A stretch of 64,000 bases of DNA from Arachnopeziza araneosa (Eukaryota > Ascomycota > Leotiomycetes > Helotiales > Arachnopezizaceae). Where the stretch lies: contig QYAI01000058.1 of the NCBI GenBank assembly GCA_003988855.1, positions 186,001-250,000 of the forward strand. The letters run 5' to 3'. Under the pieces are notes generated by a model that was not told the origin of the DNA, made no database searches, and saw only the letters and a program-made list of their open reading frames with translations. The position numbers and the translations under genes were made by a program. This document shows, one piece after another, positions 23,765-36,330 of the stretch (positions within the stretch are counted from its first letter, which is position 1; every line of letters starts with the position of its first letter).

Positions 23765-24630
23765 CCTCTCGTCCTCATAAAAGGCTCTGAAGACAGATCC
23801 CAGCTCAGAAGCTCCCCTCTCAAACCTTAGCCTGTTTCTTTGCTAATACAGTGAATAGTGGACATTGATACAGGGAAATGGGGCGGGAAGGAAGGAAAGA
23901 TTAAGACGACTTGCTGTATGGTGAGACAGCCGAAGCAGATAAATTAGGGTCTTGCTACTGCCGTATTAGAATTGATGCCACATTTGAGTTATACTTGATG
24001 AAAGATATTCCTGCTCCACAAAGTGAGTTCAAGACAATCTCACGCTAATTAAATACCGTATGAAGGTTTCCGAATCCATAGTGAGGAGGAGTTTAGTTCT
24101 GGGACATAACTTTAATATAATACTAAATTACAAAAGTACGGAAATAACTAGTTGAAGTTCCTATTCAATAACGGTCGAGTTGTTTACTTGTGATTTTTTT
24201 CTATGTTTCTACTCGTTTATTTAACTTTTAAAAATGCTTTGGATTCCTTTTACACTCCACCTTTGAATTGTCATTCTTTGGTCGCTGATATAGTAAACAA
24301 ATAAAAGACAGAGTCTACAATTGGTTAACAATAAATACAATTCATCCCATCGTCTCTATCAACATGTGAGCTTCTTGTTAAAAGAACTTGGTTTAATTAG
24401 AACGATAGGTAGGCAAGGGCTGGATAGAGGCGTATAGGTGAGCGATATAAAGATTCATATTACCTAATCTATAAATCTGGTACGAAGGATACAGAAAGAA
24501 TAAAAGGCATTCAAACCGATCAACTGTCTATGTTACATTCGTAACGGACTCTAATTTGAGCTAGTTAGTGCAGTCACACAATAACCTCTTATTTTCCTCA
24601 AAATCTATGTACTAATTACATTGAAGATCA
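23765..24630. other. AT-rich convergent intergenic stretch
   Basis: About 870 bp between the convergent GNAT and MFS genes. AT-rich, especially 24060-24330. No frame with similarity, no tRNA, no terminal repeats recognised. Confidence 0.45.
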
Positions 24631-26761
24631 CTAAACACTGGGTTTCGCCTCGGCTTCGGCTTTGGCTTCGACGTCGGCATTTTCAGGTTTCTCCTTGACA
24701 CTCAGCCAGTCCATAAAGCACGCAAGGATAAAGGTGACCACGGCCAGCGCCGTGGTAGAATGGTATACGTCCTGGATAGCAATGCCGTAGATGCGGGCCA
24801 CGACGGCCCGTTCCGCAGCCGACAAGGAATCCAGCACAGCGGTCAAGCCCGAGTTGGAAAAATTGGCCTGGGCAGAGATCCCGCTGTCCCTCAGCAGCGC
24901 CACGACGCGGCTGTTGAGAATGACGGTCCCGATCGAAACCCCAACGGATCCTCCTATGTTCATGCACGATGTGATGATGACGAGTGCAATCGTCACGTCG
25001 GGCCCCTTGCCAAAGGCAGCTTGTGCAGCGATTTGTGGAGCATCGAAGCCCGTTCCCAGGCCGGCTGCTGCAACGATTTGATAACCGATCCATCGACCTG
25101 ACGATGTGGTAGAGGAGAATGTTGAGAGAAGGCCTGCACCGACGGAAAGAACTGCGCTGCCTACCAGCATAAAGGGCACGTAATAACCTAAGATGGACGT
25201 ACCAGCACCGGCAATGATGAAAAATACGATGAGAGCCAGCAGCGTTGGCAAAGTGGCCACTCCCGACTCGAGGGCTGTTTTTCCCAACGCTGTCTGAAAA
25301 TATATTGGCAACTACCATCCCAGCGTCAGCATGTTTCATACAATTATGACCCAGATGTGGTCCAATAAGACTTACAAAGTAAGGAATCTGAGCCTCTATG
25401 CACGATATAAATAGCATGTAGAGACAACCAACAATCATGGTACGCTGCGACATGATGCGAGCCGGGGTAAGTGCATCGTCTCCGGCTTTCCACTGACGGA
25501 AAACGTAGGCTGCAAAGAGCAGCGGCGTCAGGACGTAGAGAGCAATCATGGCCCCGCTGCTCCAAGCGTACTTCTGGCCACCCAGCTGGAGAATCAAAAT
25601 GAGACAGACAATTGCCGGCATCCAGAGGCCGAGGCCGATATAGTCAAAACTCGCCCAGTGCTGCGCACGTGTTCTCCCGCTCATCTTATCGGCTGGTTCT
25701 GGGATGGCGCAGCCCACGAGGATAAGTCCTGTTGCGACCTATTGATTGGGATTTATACAGTCAATCTACTTTATCCTGCATGCTTGAGATGATCGAGAAA
25801 GAGAACGAGAAAAAATTAAAAACAAAGACTCGGGCCAGAGGACTTTCTGGACGCCGGTCCAATATCATTGGATCTGCAGTGGGCTCACTTACCGCGCCTA
25901 TCGGGAGGGAAATCCAGAAACACCATCTCCAGCTCAGGCTTGATGTAAGAGCCCCAGAAACGACCGGGCCAACTGCCTGGGTAGATCCAATGAGGATACC
26001 GAATACCGCATTCAGGAGCGGTCGTAGTCGTAGAGGTATTGAGTATGTGATTATTCTACAGCGTGCTGGGGTTAGCAACGCCTCAGGTGCCTCTCGGATT
26101 CATTCAAGGTACTGACATTAAGCCTCCGGCGAATACACCGGCAATGCCCATGCCGGAAACTGCGCGACCTACAATGACTGACGGCGAATTCCTTGCCGTA
26201 GCGCTCACGAGACATCCGACTTCGAAGAGGGCCAAGGCCGACAAGAATGTCGCCTTGGCTGGAAAGGCTCGGTAGATATGGGCCCAGATAAGTTGCACCG
26301 CCGATGAAGCCATCAGACTTTTCCCGCGTTCAAGTTAGTCAATTGGTCTCCCAATGTATTCGATCGATCTCTTTATGTTGATCTTTGGGGCAATTTTCTT
26401 GCGCGGGAGTAAGAACTTACTAGGCAGTTCCATACCATCCATCGTCTAAAGAGCTGTGGAAATGGTTGGTTATAGCGGGTATGGCAGTGGAAACAATGTT
26501 CATATCCTAAACAAACGTAAATACATTACTTGGAGTCCACGTATCTAGCGAGGCCAGGTGTTTACTTACCAATGCTCCAGCCAGTGCTGCAAAGCCGATG
26601 CCTACAAGCAGACTGACAAGTCGGATCATGCTAACACCACCACTATCCAGCGGCTCACTGCTCGTGTTCTCTTCTTCTTCTTCTTCTTTCTGTTGAGAAG
26701 TGAGACTTTCCATCGTCTCTTTGTCCACGATGGACTCGGGGCTGGTTGTATGCTCTGTCAT
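24631..26761 (-). CDS. MFS multidrug/toxin efflux transporter (DHA2, 14-TM type)
   Basis: Proton-coupled exporter, probably of the cluster product. Six exons join in frame. Seen: a charged cytosolic N-terminus with a glutamate run (KEEEEEEN), then LDMNIVSTAIPAI (the LDxTIV-type motif of DHA2 carriers, here with MN), the VGRAVSGMGIAGVFAG motif C region, SLSWRWCFWISLPIGA and, in the second half, LGTGFDAPQIAAQAAF. About 14 hydrophobic segments can be counted. The C-terminal tail is rich in A, E and K. Divergent from the NRPS across 550 bp that carry direct repeats and CTCGG elements, which ties it to the cluster. Confidence 0.92.
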
Positions 26762-26922
26762 TGTAACGAGCTTCACGCAGAGTCGATAACAAGCCAACTT
26801 CTTCTTGGCTACCCGATAAAAAGAGAACAAAATTTATCGACAGGGTCGAGTGTGCGGTTCAATCCAAGTTGGGATTGGAGGCGTCTTGATTTTTCTCAAA
26901 TAGAAGAAAAGAGGCGTCCCGG

Positions 26923-26991
26923 TGGGATGCCGAAGCACTAAAGTAGATGGGATGCCGAAGCACTAGCCTAATGGGGTATGTGGGATGCCGA
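26923..26991. repeat. Three direct copies of TGGGATGCCGA in the MFS/NRPS promoter
   Basis: Two copies are identical over 18 bp (TGGGATGCCGAAGCACTA at 26923-26940 and 26948-26965); a third shares the first 11 bases (26981-26991). Spacing is 25 and 33 bp. Each copy carries a GCCGA half-site related to the CTCGG/CCGAG core. Probably a regulatory array in the divergent MFS/NRPS promoter. Confidence 0.6.
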
Positions 26992-27112
26992 GTCTGGCTT
27001 CTCCTCCAATGGGGTCGGCGATTCGCGAAACAACGTCGTGAATATCATAAAATTCGATCAAAGCGGGAGGGATCATAATATCTTTATAATCCACCGGCCT
27101 CGGGGTCCTCGG
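26988..27112. promoter_or_regulatory. CTCGG/CCGAG elements upstream of the NRPS
   Basis: CCGAG at 26988 and two closely spaced CTCGG cores at 27099 and 27108, about 200-320 bp before the NRPS start. They lie beside the direct-repeat array and resemble the sites at the PKS and halogenase promoters. Confidence 0.45.
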
Positions 27113-27311
27113 CTGGGACTTGAAACTATGATCGCAGCTTGGACTGCGCTGAGAACGACGGATTTGTTCGTCAACCCGAGCATGTCAGAAAATGCTCATG
27201 AGGACGATCTAATTATAATATAATAGAGAGACCCATTCGCCCCACCACGACGTTGAAGTAGTGGTATGTCATGTTAAAACAACTACACAGTTATATCACA
27301 GGTGACTAACA

Positions 27312-30300
27312 ATGTCATCTCTTAAGTTTGACCACACTTGCAAGACCTGTTCAGGTCCAGTTTCCACCGAATCGTCAACGGGAATCATTTGCACTTTTCC
27401 TTACCCACTAATCACTGCATCATGGCTGGTACTGCTTGTTCGATATGGCGGGTCCGACTCAGTCAATGTCATCCAGCACGAAGATCGAGAAAAGAACCTT
27501 GAAACTAGCACCGAAGTAAAGAACACCAATGTCGCAAGAGAGATTTATACTGCACCCGATGCTACACTCTCATCCATCTGCCAAAAAGTCGAAGCACTAG
27601 GTGGACGAGCCATTTCCACGCGAGGTGGCATCTCCACGTTTCCCTTGGCTGAAAATCGTGGGTTTTCCTTGTCAGGCGAAGACCCTTTCCAGACGGCCAT
27701 AGTTCGATCCTCGACCGAAAATCCATCATCGACGACTCCGCATCCCAGTTTTCTCCACGAGAAGTACGCCATCATCCTGACACTCCAAGGGGATCGAGTT
27801 GTCATATGCGTAGACGAGCGCATCGCTTCTCCGACTCATGACCCGGACCTCCCAGTGCGGCTCCTTGCCCAGCTCGAGCTTGTCTGCCGACAGGTGGCGG
27901 AAGCTTCTGCGAGTACGACCGTGGCCGATCTGAGCTTGATGACTGAGGTCGACAATGGGGATCTCGCGTTGAGAGATGGGCCCATGCCTCCCGCTGTTGC
28001 GGACACCGTGCATGATCTCGTCGGGCACATGGCAAACAGATCCCCACAGGCCGATGCTCTCTGCTCTTGGGAGGGCACAATGACATACCAGGAGCTGGAA
28101 AGTATTACGAGCGCGTTAGCCGTCCGGTTGCGAACTCTTGGGATTCGACCAGATGTCACAGTGCCACTCTTCTTCGAGAAATCCATGTGGCAACCCGTGG
28201 CCATGATTGCCGTGTCCAAGGCTGGTGGGACATGGTCAACCCTTCCGTCCGATATGCCGCATGGGAGGATGCAGTCTATTGTCGAGCAGTTAGACTGTAC
28301 GCTTGCGATCTGTTCGGGCATCATGGAGGGTATCGCATCTGAGATGGTAACGAACGTCTTGGTGCTGGATCAACAACTCGTGGCCGAACTTGCGACCAGC
28401 GTAAAGTCACAAGATCATGAAGGCGCTGAAGATGCTCACATTCTCCCTCCAGTCAAGCCTGACAGCGTGGCATATGTCATTTTCACATCTGGAACTACCG
28501 GCACTCCGAAGGGCATCCAGGTCACGCACCAGAATATCAGCACCGTAATGAGCATAAGTGTCCAATCCCTAGGTGTGAAAGATTCCGTCAGAATGCGGCG
28601 GGGACAGATGCTCTCTTACGCTTTTGACATGTCCCTGATGGAAAGTTTAACAGCCCTTTGCAACGGTGGCTGTCTGTGCATCCTCTCGGAGCACGAACGC
28701 CTCAATGACATCTCAGGGGCCATGAGCCGCATGGGCGTGACTGACATGGACATGACGCCGTCGCTTGCAGATACCCTCGACCCCGAAGACTTTCCCACCG
28801 TCAAGCGGATCCATCTGGCAGGGGAGGCTCTGACCAAGTCAGTCGCTGACAAGTGGCAACCGTTCGTTGAGGTCTTCACAAGCTACGGGCCCGCCGAGTG
28901 CACAATCCTCAGCCATGCACTATCAACGAGAGATGTTTTGTGGAACTCGTCATGTGTCGGGCGACCTGTATCATCGAGAGCCTTTATCACCGACGCCAAT
29001 AACCCGCATCGACGTCTACCTCGCGGCTTCGTGGGAGAGATACTGATCGAAGGCCCGATTGTGTCCCGGGCGTATGTGAAGAATGCTCAGCAGACTGCGG
29101 ACGTCTTTGTTGACAGTCTCTCTTGGGCACCACCAGATCCCAATGGCACCATCCGAAGGTTCTACCGGAGCGGGGATGTGGGATTTGTGGATAGCCACGG
29201 TCTGTACTGGATAAAGGGTCGCCGTGACTTGCAGGTGAAAATCCGAGGCCAGCGGCTGGAGATTACTGAGGTCGAGAGCGTCTTGCAGGCGTACCTGTCT
29301 AAGTCAGAGCGGGCCGTGGCAGACATTATCGAGTTGCGTGATGGGACAAAGGTGCTGATTGCATTTCTCCAGATCAATACGGATAGGGACACCGTCACCC
29401 CGGATTACACTCTCAAGCTGCGCGCAAACATAGCTGAGCGACTACCTCCTGCCTTTATTCCATCCGCCTTCCTGATCGTTGACCACATTCCTCTTGGTCC
29501 CACAGGCAAGACCGACCGGAAGAAGTTGAAGGCCATGGTTGGGAAGGTGTCAATGGCGGAGCTTCTACGCATCCAACCCATCGGCGACATCGCTGAAGGA
29601 GTCGCTTCTCTTACAACGCAAGTCTCACCTAATGCTGGCGAAGGCGAAATCCAAACCACCCGGCGAGACCTTGCGCTGATCTGGGCACACGTGTTTAACC
29701 TGGCAGCTAATCATGCATTCGACCAGGACGCAAACTTCTTGGCCCTCGGTGGTGATTCTCTGCGGGCTCTGAAGGTTGTATCGCTGGCGCGGAAGAAAAA
29801 CATGAGTCTCACAGTGCGTACCATATTTCAGAACCCAACGCTGGGTGCAATGGCCACTGCAGCCGTTGCCTATCGATTGAAACCTGCCGGGAACGCGAGC
29901 ATGCCAGAGGACTACGCTGCTCAGAGCGTGATGCCGGATGGCATCTCAGAACAAGCATACCTGGAGCTGAAACGAGAGGCGGCCACTGACTTTGGAATTA
30001 ACATTCTGTCCGTCGAGGACATGTATCTAGCCACGCGGATTCAAGAAAGCTTGTGGACCCTTTCCGAAGCGGATCATGGCTCATATATCATGCAGTACAC
30101 TTTCGACTTGCCCCCAACTGCAGACCTGGCCCGCCTGCGCGACGCTTGGCTGCGAGTAATTGACCGTAACGCTATCTTACGTACGAGATTCTTTCAAGCT
30201 CCTGATATGCTGTGGCAGGTGGTTCTCTTTCATGAGCCGCATTATTGGCAGGAGCTCGGGGTGATGGATACTGACGAAGTACGCTCTAACCTGCGACAGC

Positions 30301-33145
30301 AGCTCATCCGGTAAGTGATCCAAGGGGATAAATTTTCCAAATATCAATACTTACTCACCATTCATGAAAGAGCTGACGTTGAGACAAACACTACAGGTCC
30401 CCAGCTGGAGACGACCGCACTCAGGGACTGAGCCAGCTCACGATCCTGCAAGCCGGCAGAGATCACAAGACTCTCGTGTGGACTATCAGCCACGCACTCA
30501 CTGATGGCTTGTCAGGCACGCTCATCATCCAAGCTGTGAAGCAGGCATACCTGTTCCACCGAATTGACAGACCCGAGCCCTTCAAGTCCTTCTCCGGCTT
30601 GACCAGCGCGGACCAAGTGAGCAAAGAGAAGTCCTACTGGATAGAACAGCTTCAGGGTGCGCAGCATGTTCCTGCATTTCCTACCCCGCCGTCGATTGAT
30701 TTCCGTCCCCGGACCGACAGCAGGTTTAAGAAAGAGATTCAACTCAGTTCTGGGCCGCAGAAGACGCCGTACAGGCTGCCACTCATTCTCAGGGCCGCCT
30801 GGGCACTCACCGTGTCAGCAGTATCGCGTTCTTCTGACGTTGTATTCGGAATGACCTTGAACGGCCGAAATAACTCATCCAGCGAGGATGTGATCGGTCC
30901 CATGCTTACCGCCGTGCCCGTCAGGGTTCGAGTTGACACATCCGTACCCCTTGCGGCGTTCCTAGATGAGTTACACGCGCAGTCTGTGAGCATGATGGAA
31001 TTCGAACATACAGGCCTTCATGTCATTTCTAGTTATGGCTCTGAATTCCGCACGGCCTGCTGGTTCCAGAGTCTTTTGGTGATTCAAGCCTCCACAGGAG
31101 AAGATTCTTATGCGAACAAGGACAGCAACTTGAACGACAGTAAGCTTGACTGGCTGGACGGCTTCGAGGCAGAACATGATGCTTCCGAGGCGTTCGCGGT
31201 AGAATGCCTGCCAGGTCCTAACAATGTCGAGATCCGCACCTCTTTCGATAGCAGGGTCATCAATCAGCAAGCAGTGCAGGATGTTGTTTCCATTTTTGCA
31301 ACCATCGTTGGCTCATTGCAGCGGAACTGCCAAAACATTGATGTCAAGGTGAGAGACATTCTTGATACTATTAACGAATCAGTCCCTCCCGAACACGTCA
31401 ACCATATAGAGCCATCTAGAGAAGTGGATATTGCTGTCCAGTCAGGAGAAACCCAAGGACAAGACGTGAAAGTAGACGACGTCAGGATTGGTAGTATCGA
31501 AAAGGGGCTTGGGCTGGAAGAGCTTTCTACCCATAATACAGCAGAAGACACACTTATCGAGTTCTGGGGCCAGGTACTTAGAGACCAGACCGCAATCGGA
31601 CCCGAAGACCACTTCATTGTCCGTGGAGGAGACTCCATCAAAGCCATCAGACTCGTGGCTGTTGCCAGACGCGCCGGTTTCGCCATCACTGTTGCTAACA
31701 TCTTGCAACACCCGGTCCTGAGGAACATGGCCAGCTATCTCAAGTCTAACGAGGTCAAGGTGCCGTCATCTCCCAGCGAGCAGCCTCTCGGCACGGTCGC
31801 CGGCGAGCACCACCTCAAGTCAGCGGTTGCTCGAAAGCTGACGCTAGCCGAGAGAGATATTGAGAGGATCCTGCCTACTACCCCATTTCAAAAGCATACC
31901 ATGGACTTGTGCCTCAAGACGCCTGGCGTAGCTGTCTTGCAGCAGATATACACCATCCATCCCGAAATGGACGTTGACAGACTTTCCCGTGCCTGGGAAC
32001 TTGTCTGCGAGGCCTTCTCGAATCTGAGAACACGGGTGGTGGTGCCATCTGGGAAGTCTGATCTGGTGCAGATAGTCTTGCGTGGCCACCATGAAAAACT
32101 GGAGGTCAAGCATTTTCAGACCCGCGATGAGTCCATGGAATACCTTGGGCGTGTCAGGCTGGATGCGTCAGCTCTCGAATCGCCCATGGCACGCGCGGCG
32201 GTCTTGCATGTGGAAGGTAACCCATCATCCTTTGTTTGGTCGGTGAACCACGTCGTCTACGATGGCTTCACCATGGCCATCATATGGAAGGCTCTGCATG
32301 AAGGGTACTGGGAGAGGGCCGTGACGACGCGTCTCCTCCCGGCTGAGTCCTTGCTAACATACATCTCATCACGGAAGCAAGCAGCAGCTCTTCGCTACTG
32401 GAAAGAATACACCACAGGTGCAGTACCGATGATGTTTCCTGCTCCTCCACTTGATGATGCCGGCCATACGAACAGAGTCGCAACGGTATCGCGGTCCGTC
32501 ATCTCCGTCGTCGACCCATCTGGCCTGCCCTTCACCATGGCTACAGTCATCCGCGCAGCGTGGGGCCTCACGATAGCGTCGTACACACGCACATCCTGCG
32601 TGACATATCTGGGCCTCCTGAGCGGTCGGACGGCCCCAGTCGACGGGATCGAGACCATGATGGGACCCACGGTCAGCTACGTACCGATTCGAATCCCCAT
32701 CCACGCCCACGCCTCCGACTCAACCATGGACTTTGTCACGCGCATCCACGGCGACGCGGTGGACGCCATGCCACACGAAACGGTCGGGATTCAGGCCCTC
32801 GCTCACATGGACGACAACATGTCTCGGTTGATGGCCAGTATCAACAATCTCGTCATCATCAACAATGGTGGAGCGCAGGAGCCGCAGCCACCCCTGCCCC
32901 TCACGCCCTCTGGAGGCATCATGGACTTCACTGGCTTCCTGGCGCTGTTCATCTACTGCACCGTGGAAGAGTCCAGCATCGAAGTGTTGATGCACTTTGA
33001 CGACGTGGTGCTGAATCAGCCTCAGGTTGACGAGATTGCCGAGCGGTTCGCTTATTTCATCCAGTCGCTCGTTACAGACGTGCAGAGTGGACAACAACTC
33101 CCCCTGGGGAGACTGAGCGCGAAGTTTCATGAGGCGACGACGTAA
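27312..33145 (+). CDS. Nonribosomal peptide synthetase, A-T-C-T-C
   Basis: Activates one substrate as an adenylate and condenses it on carrier domains. Two exons (27312-30310, 30397-33145) join in frame to 1915 aa. Residues 1-230 resemble the tail of a truncated condensation domain. A domain about 235-760: FTSGTTGTPKG, FDMSLME (the alpha-amino-acid Asp of A4 is present), TSYGPAECTI, YRSGDV and the final lysine in GPTGKTDRKK. T1: Ser in LGGDSL near 815. C1: ISHALTDG near 1030; the first His of HHxxxDG is lost but the catalytic one stays. T2: Ser in RGGDSI near 1411. C2: NHVVYDG near 1616, catalytic His kept. No second A domain or thioesterase is present. The second carrier must be loaded by the same A domain or in trans, and the terminal C domain probably releases the product by cyclisation or intermolecular coupling. 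Confidence 0.93.
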
Positions 33146-33516
33146 GCACCTGGCAGACCCGGTAACCGACGCACTTGGAAACATGAAAGGGGGGCTTGTT
33201 GTTTATCTGATTTTGTTATCTTTTATTGCATTGTATCTCCTTCTTTCAGGAAATATTATATACAGTATCTTCTTGACCCGGGAAATATCATATAACTACC
33301 ATTTTTTCACCCGGGCTTTTCGTCCCGGGCCGTCCACGATCTACAAGCCTGATGCGCTTCTACTAGATCATGTTGAATGGAATATCTCGCAAAGTGCAAC
33401 GTATAGGAAAATAGGTAGAAACCTCTACAGGCTATGCTATCAGATGCCGAGATAATCCGTTAGTGACTTGAACAAATTAAGTGATGCTATCCACACTTTT
33501 GCACGCTAGTCAAGTG
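33146..33516. other. Convergent intergenic stretch
   Basis: About 370 bp between the 3' ends of the NRPS and the transcription factor gene. Three CCCGGG-containing elements (about 33278-33330) are present. No gene seen. Confidence 0.45.
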
Positions 33517-36149
33517 TCACGGGAGCGAAATGGTCATGAACTTCAACATCCTCTTGTGGTATGCAGGGTATGCGGCCAGATGGCGCAGATACCAGTCGGA
33601 GTGAGTCTGGTGCGAGCACGAACACAGCGGCACTTGACCCATGGTCGCCATGCCACCATTCAGGGTCCAGCTATGCAGCTTCTCCGCCGTCGGTCCCAGC
33701 TCTGGCTGCGAGAGCTCGACGGCCGCCGTTGCACTGCTACTGTTCCAGCTGGGGCCGCCGCACATGCTGCACTTCTCGATGCGCCCAGTGTAGGAGCAGA
33801 GGACGATGGCGCTCATCAGCAGGCCAAAGGGCCGCAGGATGGTGTTGGAGATGCGCCACTGGGGCGGCGTGAGGAGGGCGGCCTCGCGTTCGTACACACG
33901 CCGCAGCTGGACGGCGTGGACGACGGCCCGCCGCCCATCCTCGCTGCGGACCCAGCTGCGGATGCGGCTCTCGAGGCCCGAGTCGCGGCACTCGGGGCAG
34001 CAGGTGTGATACTCGAGCATCCTCGTGTTGGCGTACACGCCGATGGACTGGATATGGTAGAAGGTGAGGTCGGGCGCCGCAAAGCTGGGATAGGGCGCGC
34101 TGGGATCGGCCAGGTCATCGCCGCTGCCGCCAAAGAAGATGCGCTCGAGGTGGTGCGTCAGCTCGATGTGCTTGCGGATGTCTTCCAGGTAGCGCCGCCA
34201 CATGGCCAGCTCGTCCTTGAGCATCTGCGAGGCGTTGCGCGTCGTCATCTGGTCGTGCTGCCGCATCTCCATGCTCAGCTCCCACAGCCCGCCCTGGAAG
34301 AGGCAGAAGGCGAGGTGGTAGTCCTCCAGCGACAGCTGCGTCGGGATCTCATGCATGCCAATCTTGAGCATGCCCTCGCGCAGCAACGATGACATGAGCT
34401 GCTTGGACCGACCCATGGCAGCCCTCCAGCGCAGCGATGTGCGTTCCTGGCTGCTCTCCGCATCCCACACGGCCTCGCTGTTGGGCAGCGGCAGCCGCAG
34501 CTCCTGTGCCCTCAGCGTCGGCCCCTTGCCCGTCAGCACGCTGCTGTAGCCGTCCAGGCGGATGAGCACTAGCACAATCCGCTTGATCTGATCCTCCAGC
34601 AGCCAGAGCCCGTCTTCCGAGCTAAACGTCTCCGTGATATTCCAATTGCCATCAAAGACCTCTCGCTGCCGGAGGAGAGATATGACCGCGGCGCACCATC
34701 GCGCTACCCACTCCATGCTCGACCCGGAGCTCTGCGTTGATTCTCTGTTAGCCTGGGGGGGAAATGTGCTCTCGAACGGACACGAGGCGGGCTCTGGACT
34801 CACATCGGAGACGGCCACGTTGATCATAGAAATGGCCACCGTCTGGAGCACTTCCAGTATTTCCGTGCTCAAAGCGGTCTTTGATAGTCCGACTTGGTTG
34901 ATCTGTTCCACATGAGTCAGCCCTTTGAACAACGTCTTGACCTGCTGGAGATGCAATGGATGTACTAAAGAATCTTTGTTTTAAGAACTTACAGGCTGCG
35001 ATAGCAACTCGCTGGTTATGAGCTCATTAGCAGCTTGGTGGCTGATGCTCTGCGGCGCCTCGTTCTTCACCCACACGGAAAGCCGCTGGATGCATTCTAC
35101 CAGGGTGCGGTGGGCCACGTTGAGATCCAGCGTTTGGAAGTGGACAATGGGCCACTCCTTGTTAAAGAAGGCGTCGAGCTCACTCAGCTGGGCCGCCTTC
35201 GGGGGAGGCTCTGGCTGGTCGCTTGTATGACCGGAAAGGTCTCGCGGGAGGTGCGCTACATCATTCAGCCCGAATGTGAAATCCGACAGACCCGAAAAGC
35301 TCGTCATCCAGTCGGGAGCATCCATCATACCGTTACTACTGTTACCAGGCCGCTCCGTAGAAACCGCCGCCGACTCGGCAACGGTGCTCGTACCAGACGA
35401 TCTGGCCGTGTAGAGTGCTGCGAGTCTGGGTGGAATTTCCTCGGGTTGATCCTGTGATGGGGGTGGAGCCAGGCTTAGATCTTCATGATAGACATTCTGC
35501 GCAGGATTAAACGAGGCTCCGTCCATCTCCCCCCCTTCGTCGTCCATCCTATCGTTGTCCGAGTACTCGCCAAAGTCATCGTCGTCGCCTTCTTCAAAGC
35601 CGCCGGACCATTCTTCCATCTCACCTCCATCGTCCACGTTATCTTCGTCCAGTCCGTGTTTGAGCTGTTGCAGCTGCGCTGCCGTCTGGCCGACAGTTTC
35701 AGTCAAAGACAATTTACGCACGCAACGTGTTTTGCTCAGTACACACGCCGAACAAGGGCTTTCCAAGTCGCACTTGACTTTTCTCCTCCGGCACGTCTCG
35801 CATGCAACGGGAATACGCTTGGAGCCTTCGAGGGGGACATTGTGTTGCAGCACGTGGCGGTTTAGGATATCTCTATTCCCGTAAGATCACGTTAGTGGCT
35901 GAGTGAGATACAGCATCCCGCAACAAGTCAAAGGCGGGAAAGGTCTTACTTTCGAGTGAAACTTCGCTCGCAGATGTAGCACTTGTGCGGTTTAACATCA
36001 TTATGGCCACGAGCATGCCGATAAAGATGCTCTCTCCTCCGGAACGACTTCTTGCATCCGGTGTGCAAACACGGAAACATTTCCTTGCCCTGCGACGGCG
36101 GTGGCACCGGTAGTTGGGGAGTGCCAAAGACCATGAAAGCAGCTAACAC
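33517..36149 (-). CDS. Transcription factor with C2H2 zinc fingers plus Zn2Cys6 domain
   Basis: Likely pathway-specific nuclear regulator. Three exons join in frame: from 36149 to about 35948, then to about 34997, then to 33517. Two C2H2 fingers come first (CLHTGCKKSFRRREHLYRH, then CYICERSFTRKDILNRHVLQH, the second finger being split by intron 1), followed about 15 residues later by a Zn2Cys6 binuclear cluster, CETCRRRKVKCDLESPC then CVLSKTRC. An acidic stretch (EEGDDDDFGEYSDNDRMDDE) may activate transcription. The large C-terminal half, beginning near FFNKEWPIVHFQTL, looks like a fungal-specific transcription factor middle homology region. The combined C2H2/Zn2Cys6 form is known in fungi but less common than Zn2Cys6 alone. 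It sits tail-to-tail with the NRPS. CGG-type sites in the cluster promoters fit its Zn2Cys6 part. Confidence 0.9.
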
Positions 36150-36305
36150 GCGCGTTTATTTGGGCAACCACTCAGCATACGGTTACGGGACGTTGGAGGA
36201 ACTTGGTGTGGCACGACCTTTCGTTATAAACGAAACCGCGCAACTGTAGGAGGATCAGATAATGGCCCCTTTCGCAAAAACTCAATCGATATCGGTGTTG
36301 ATCTA

Positions 36306-36330
36306 GATTGATTGATTGATTGATTGATTG
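36306..36330. repeat. (GATT)n microsatellite
   Basis: Six perfect GATT units, about 160 bp upstream of the transcription factor start. A simple-sequence repeat that could vary between strains. Confidence 0.85.

Noticed and set aside
5065..33145. Possible ochratoxin-type cluster (HR-PKS, NRPS, halogenase)
   Set aside because: No P450 or bZIP gene, different PKS and NRPS architecture, and many extra genes; the overlap is only at family level.
33481..34392. 303-codon + strand frame
   Set aside because: Antisense to the transcription factor exon 3; no domain, biased composition from GC-rich codons on the other strand.
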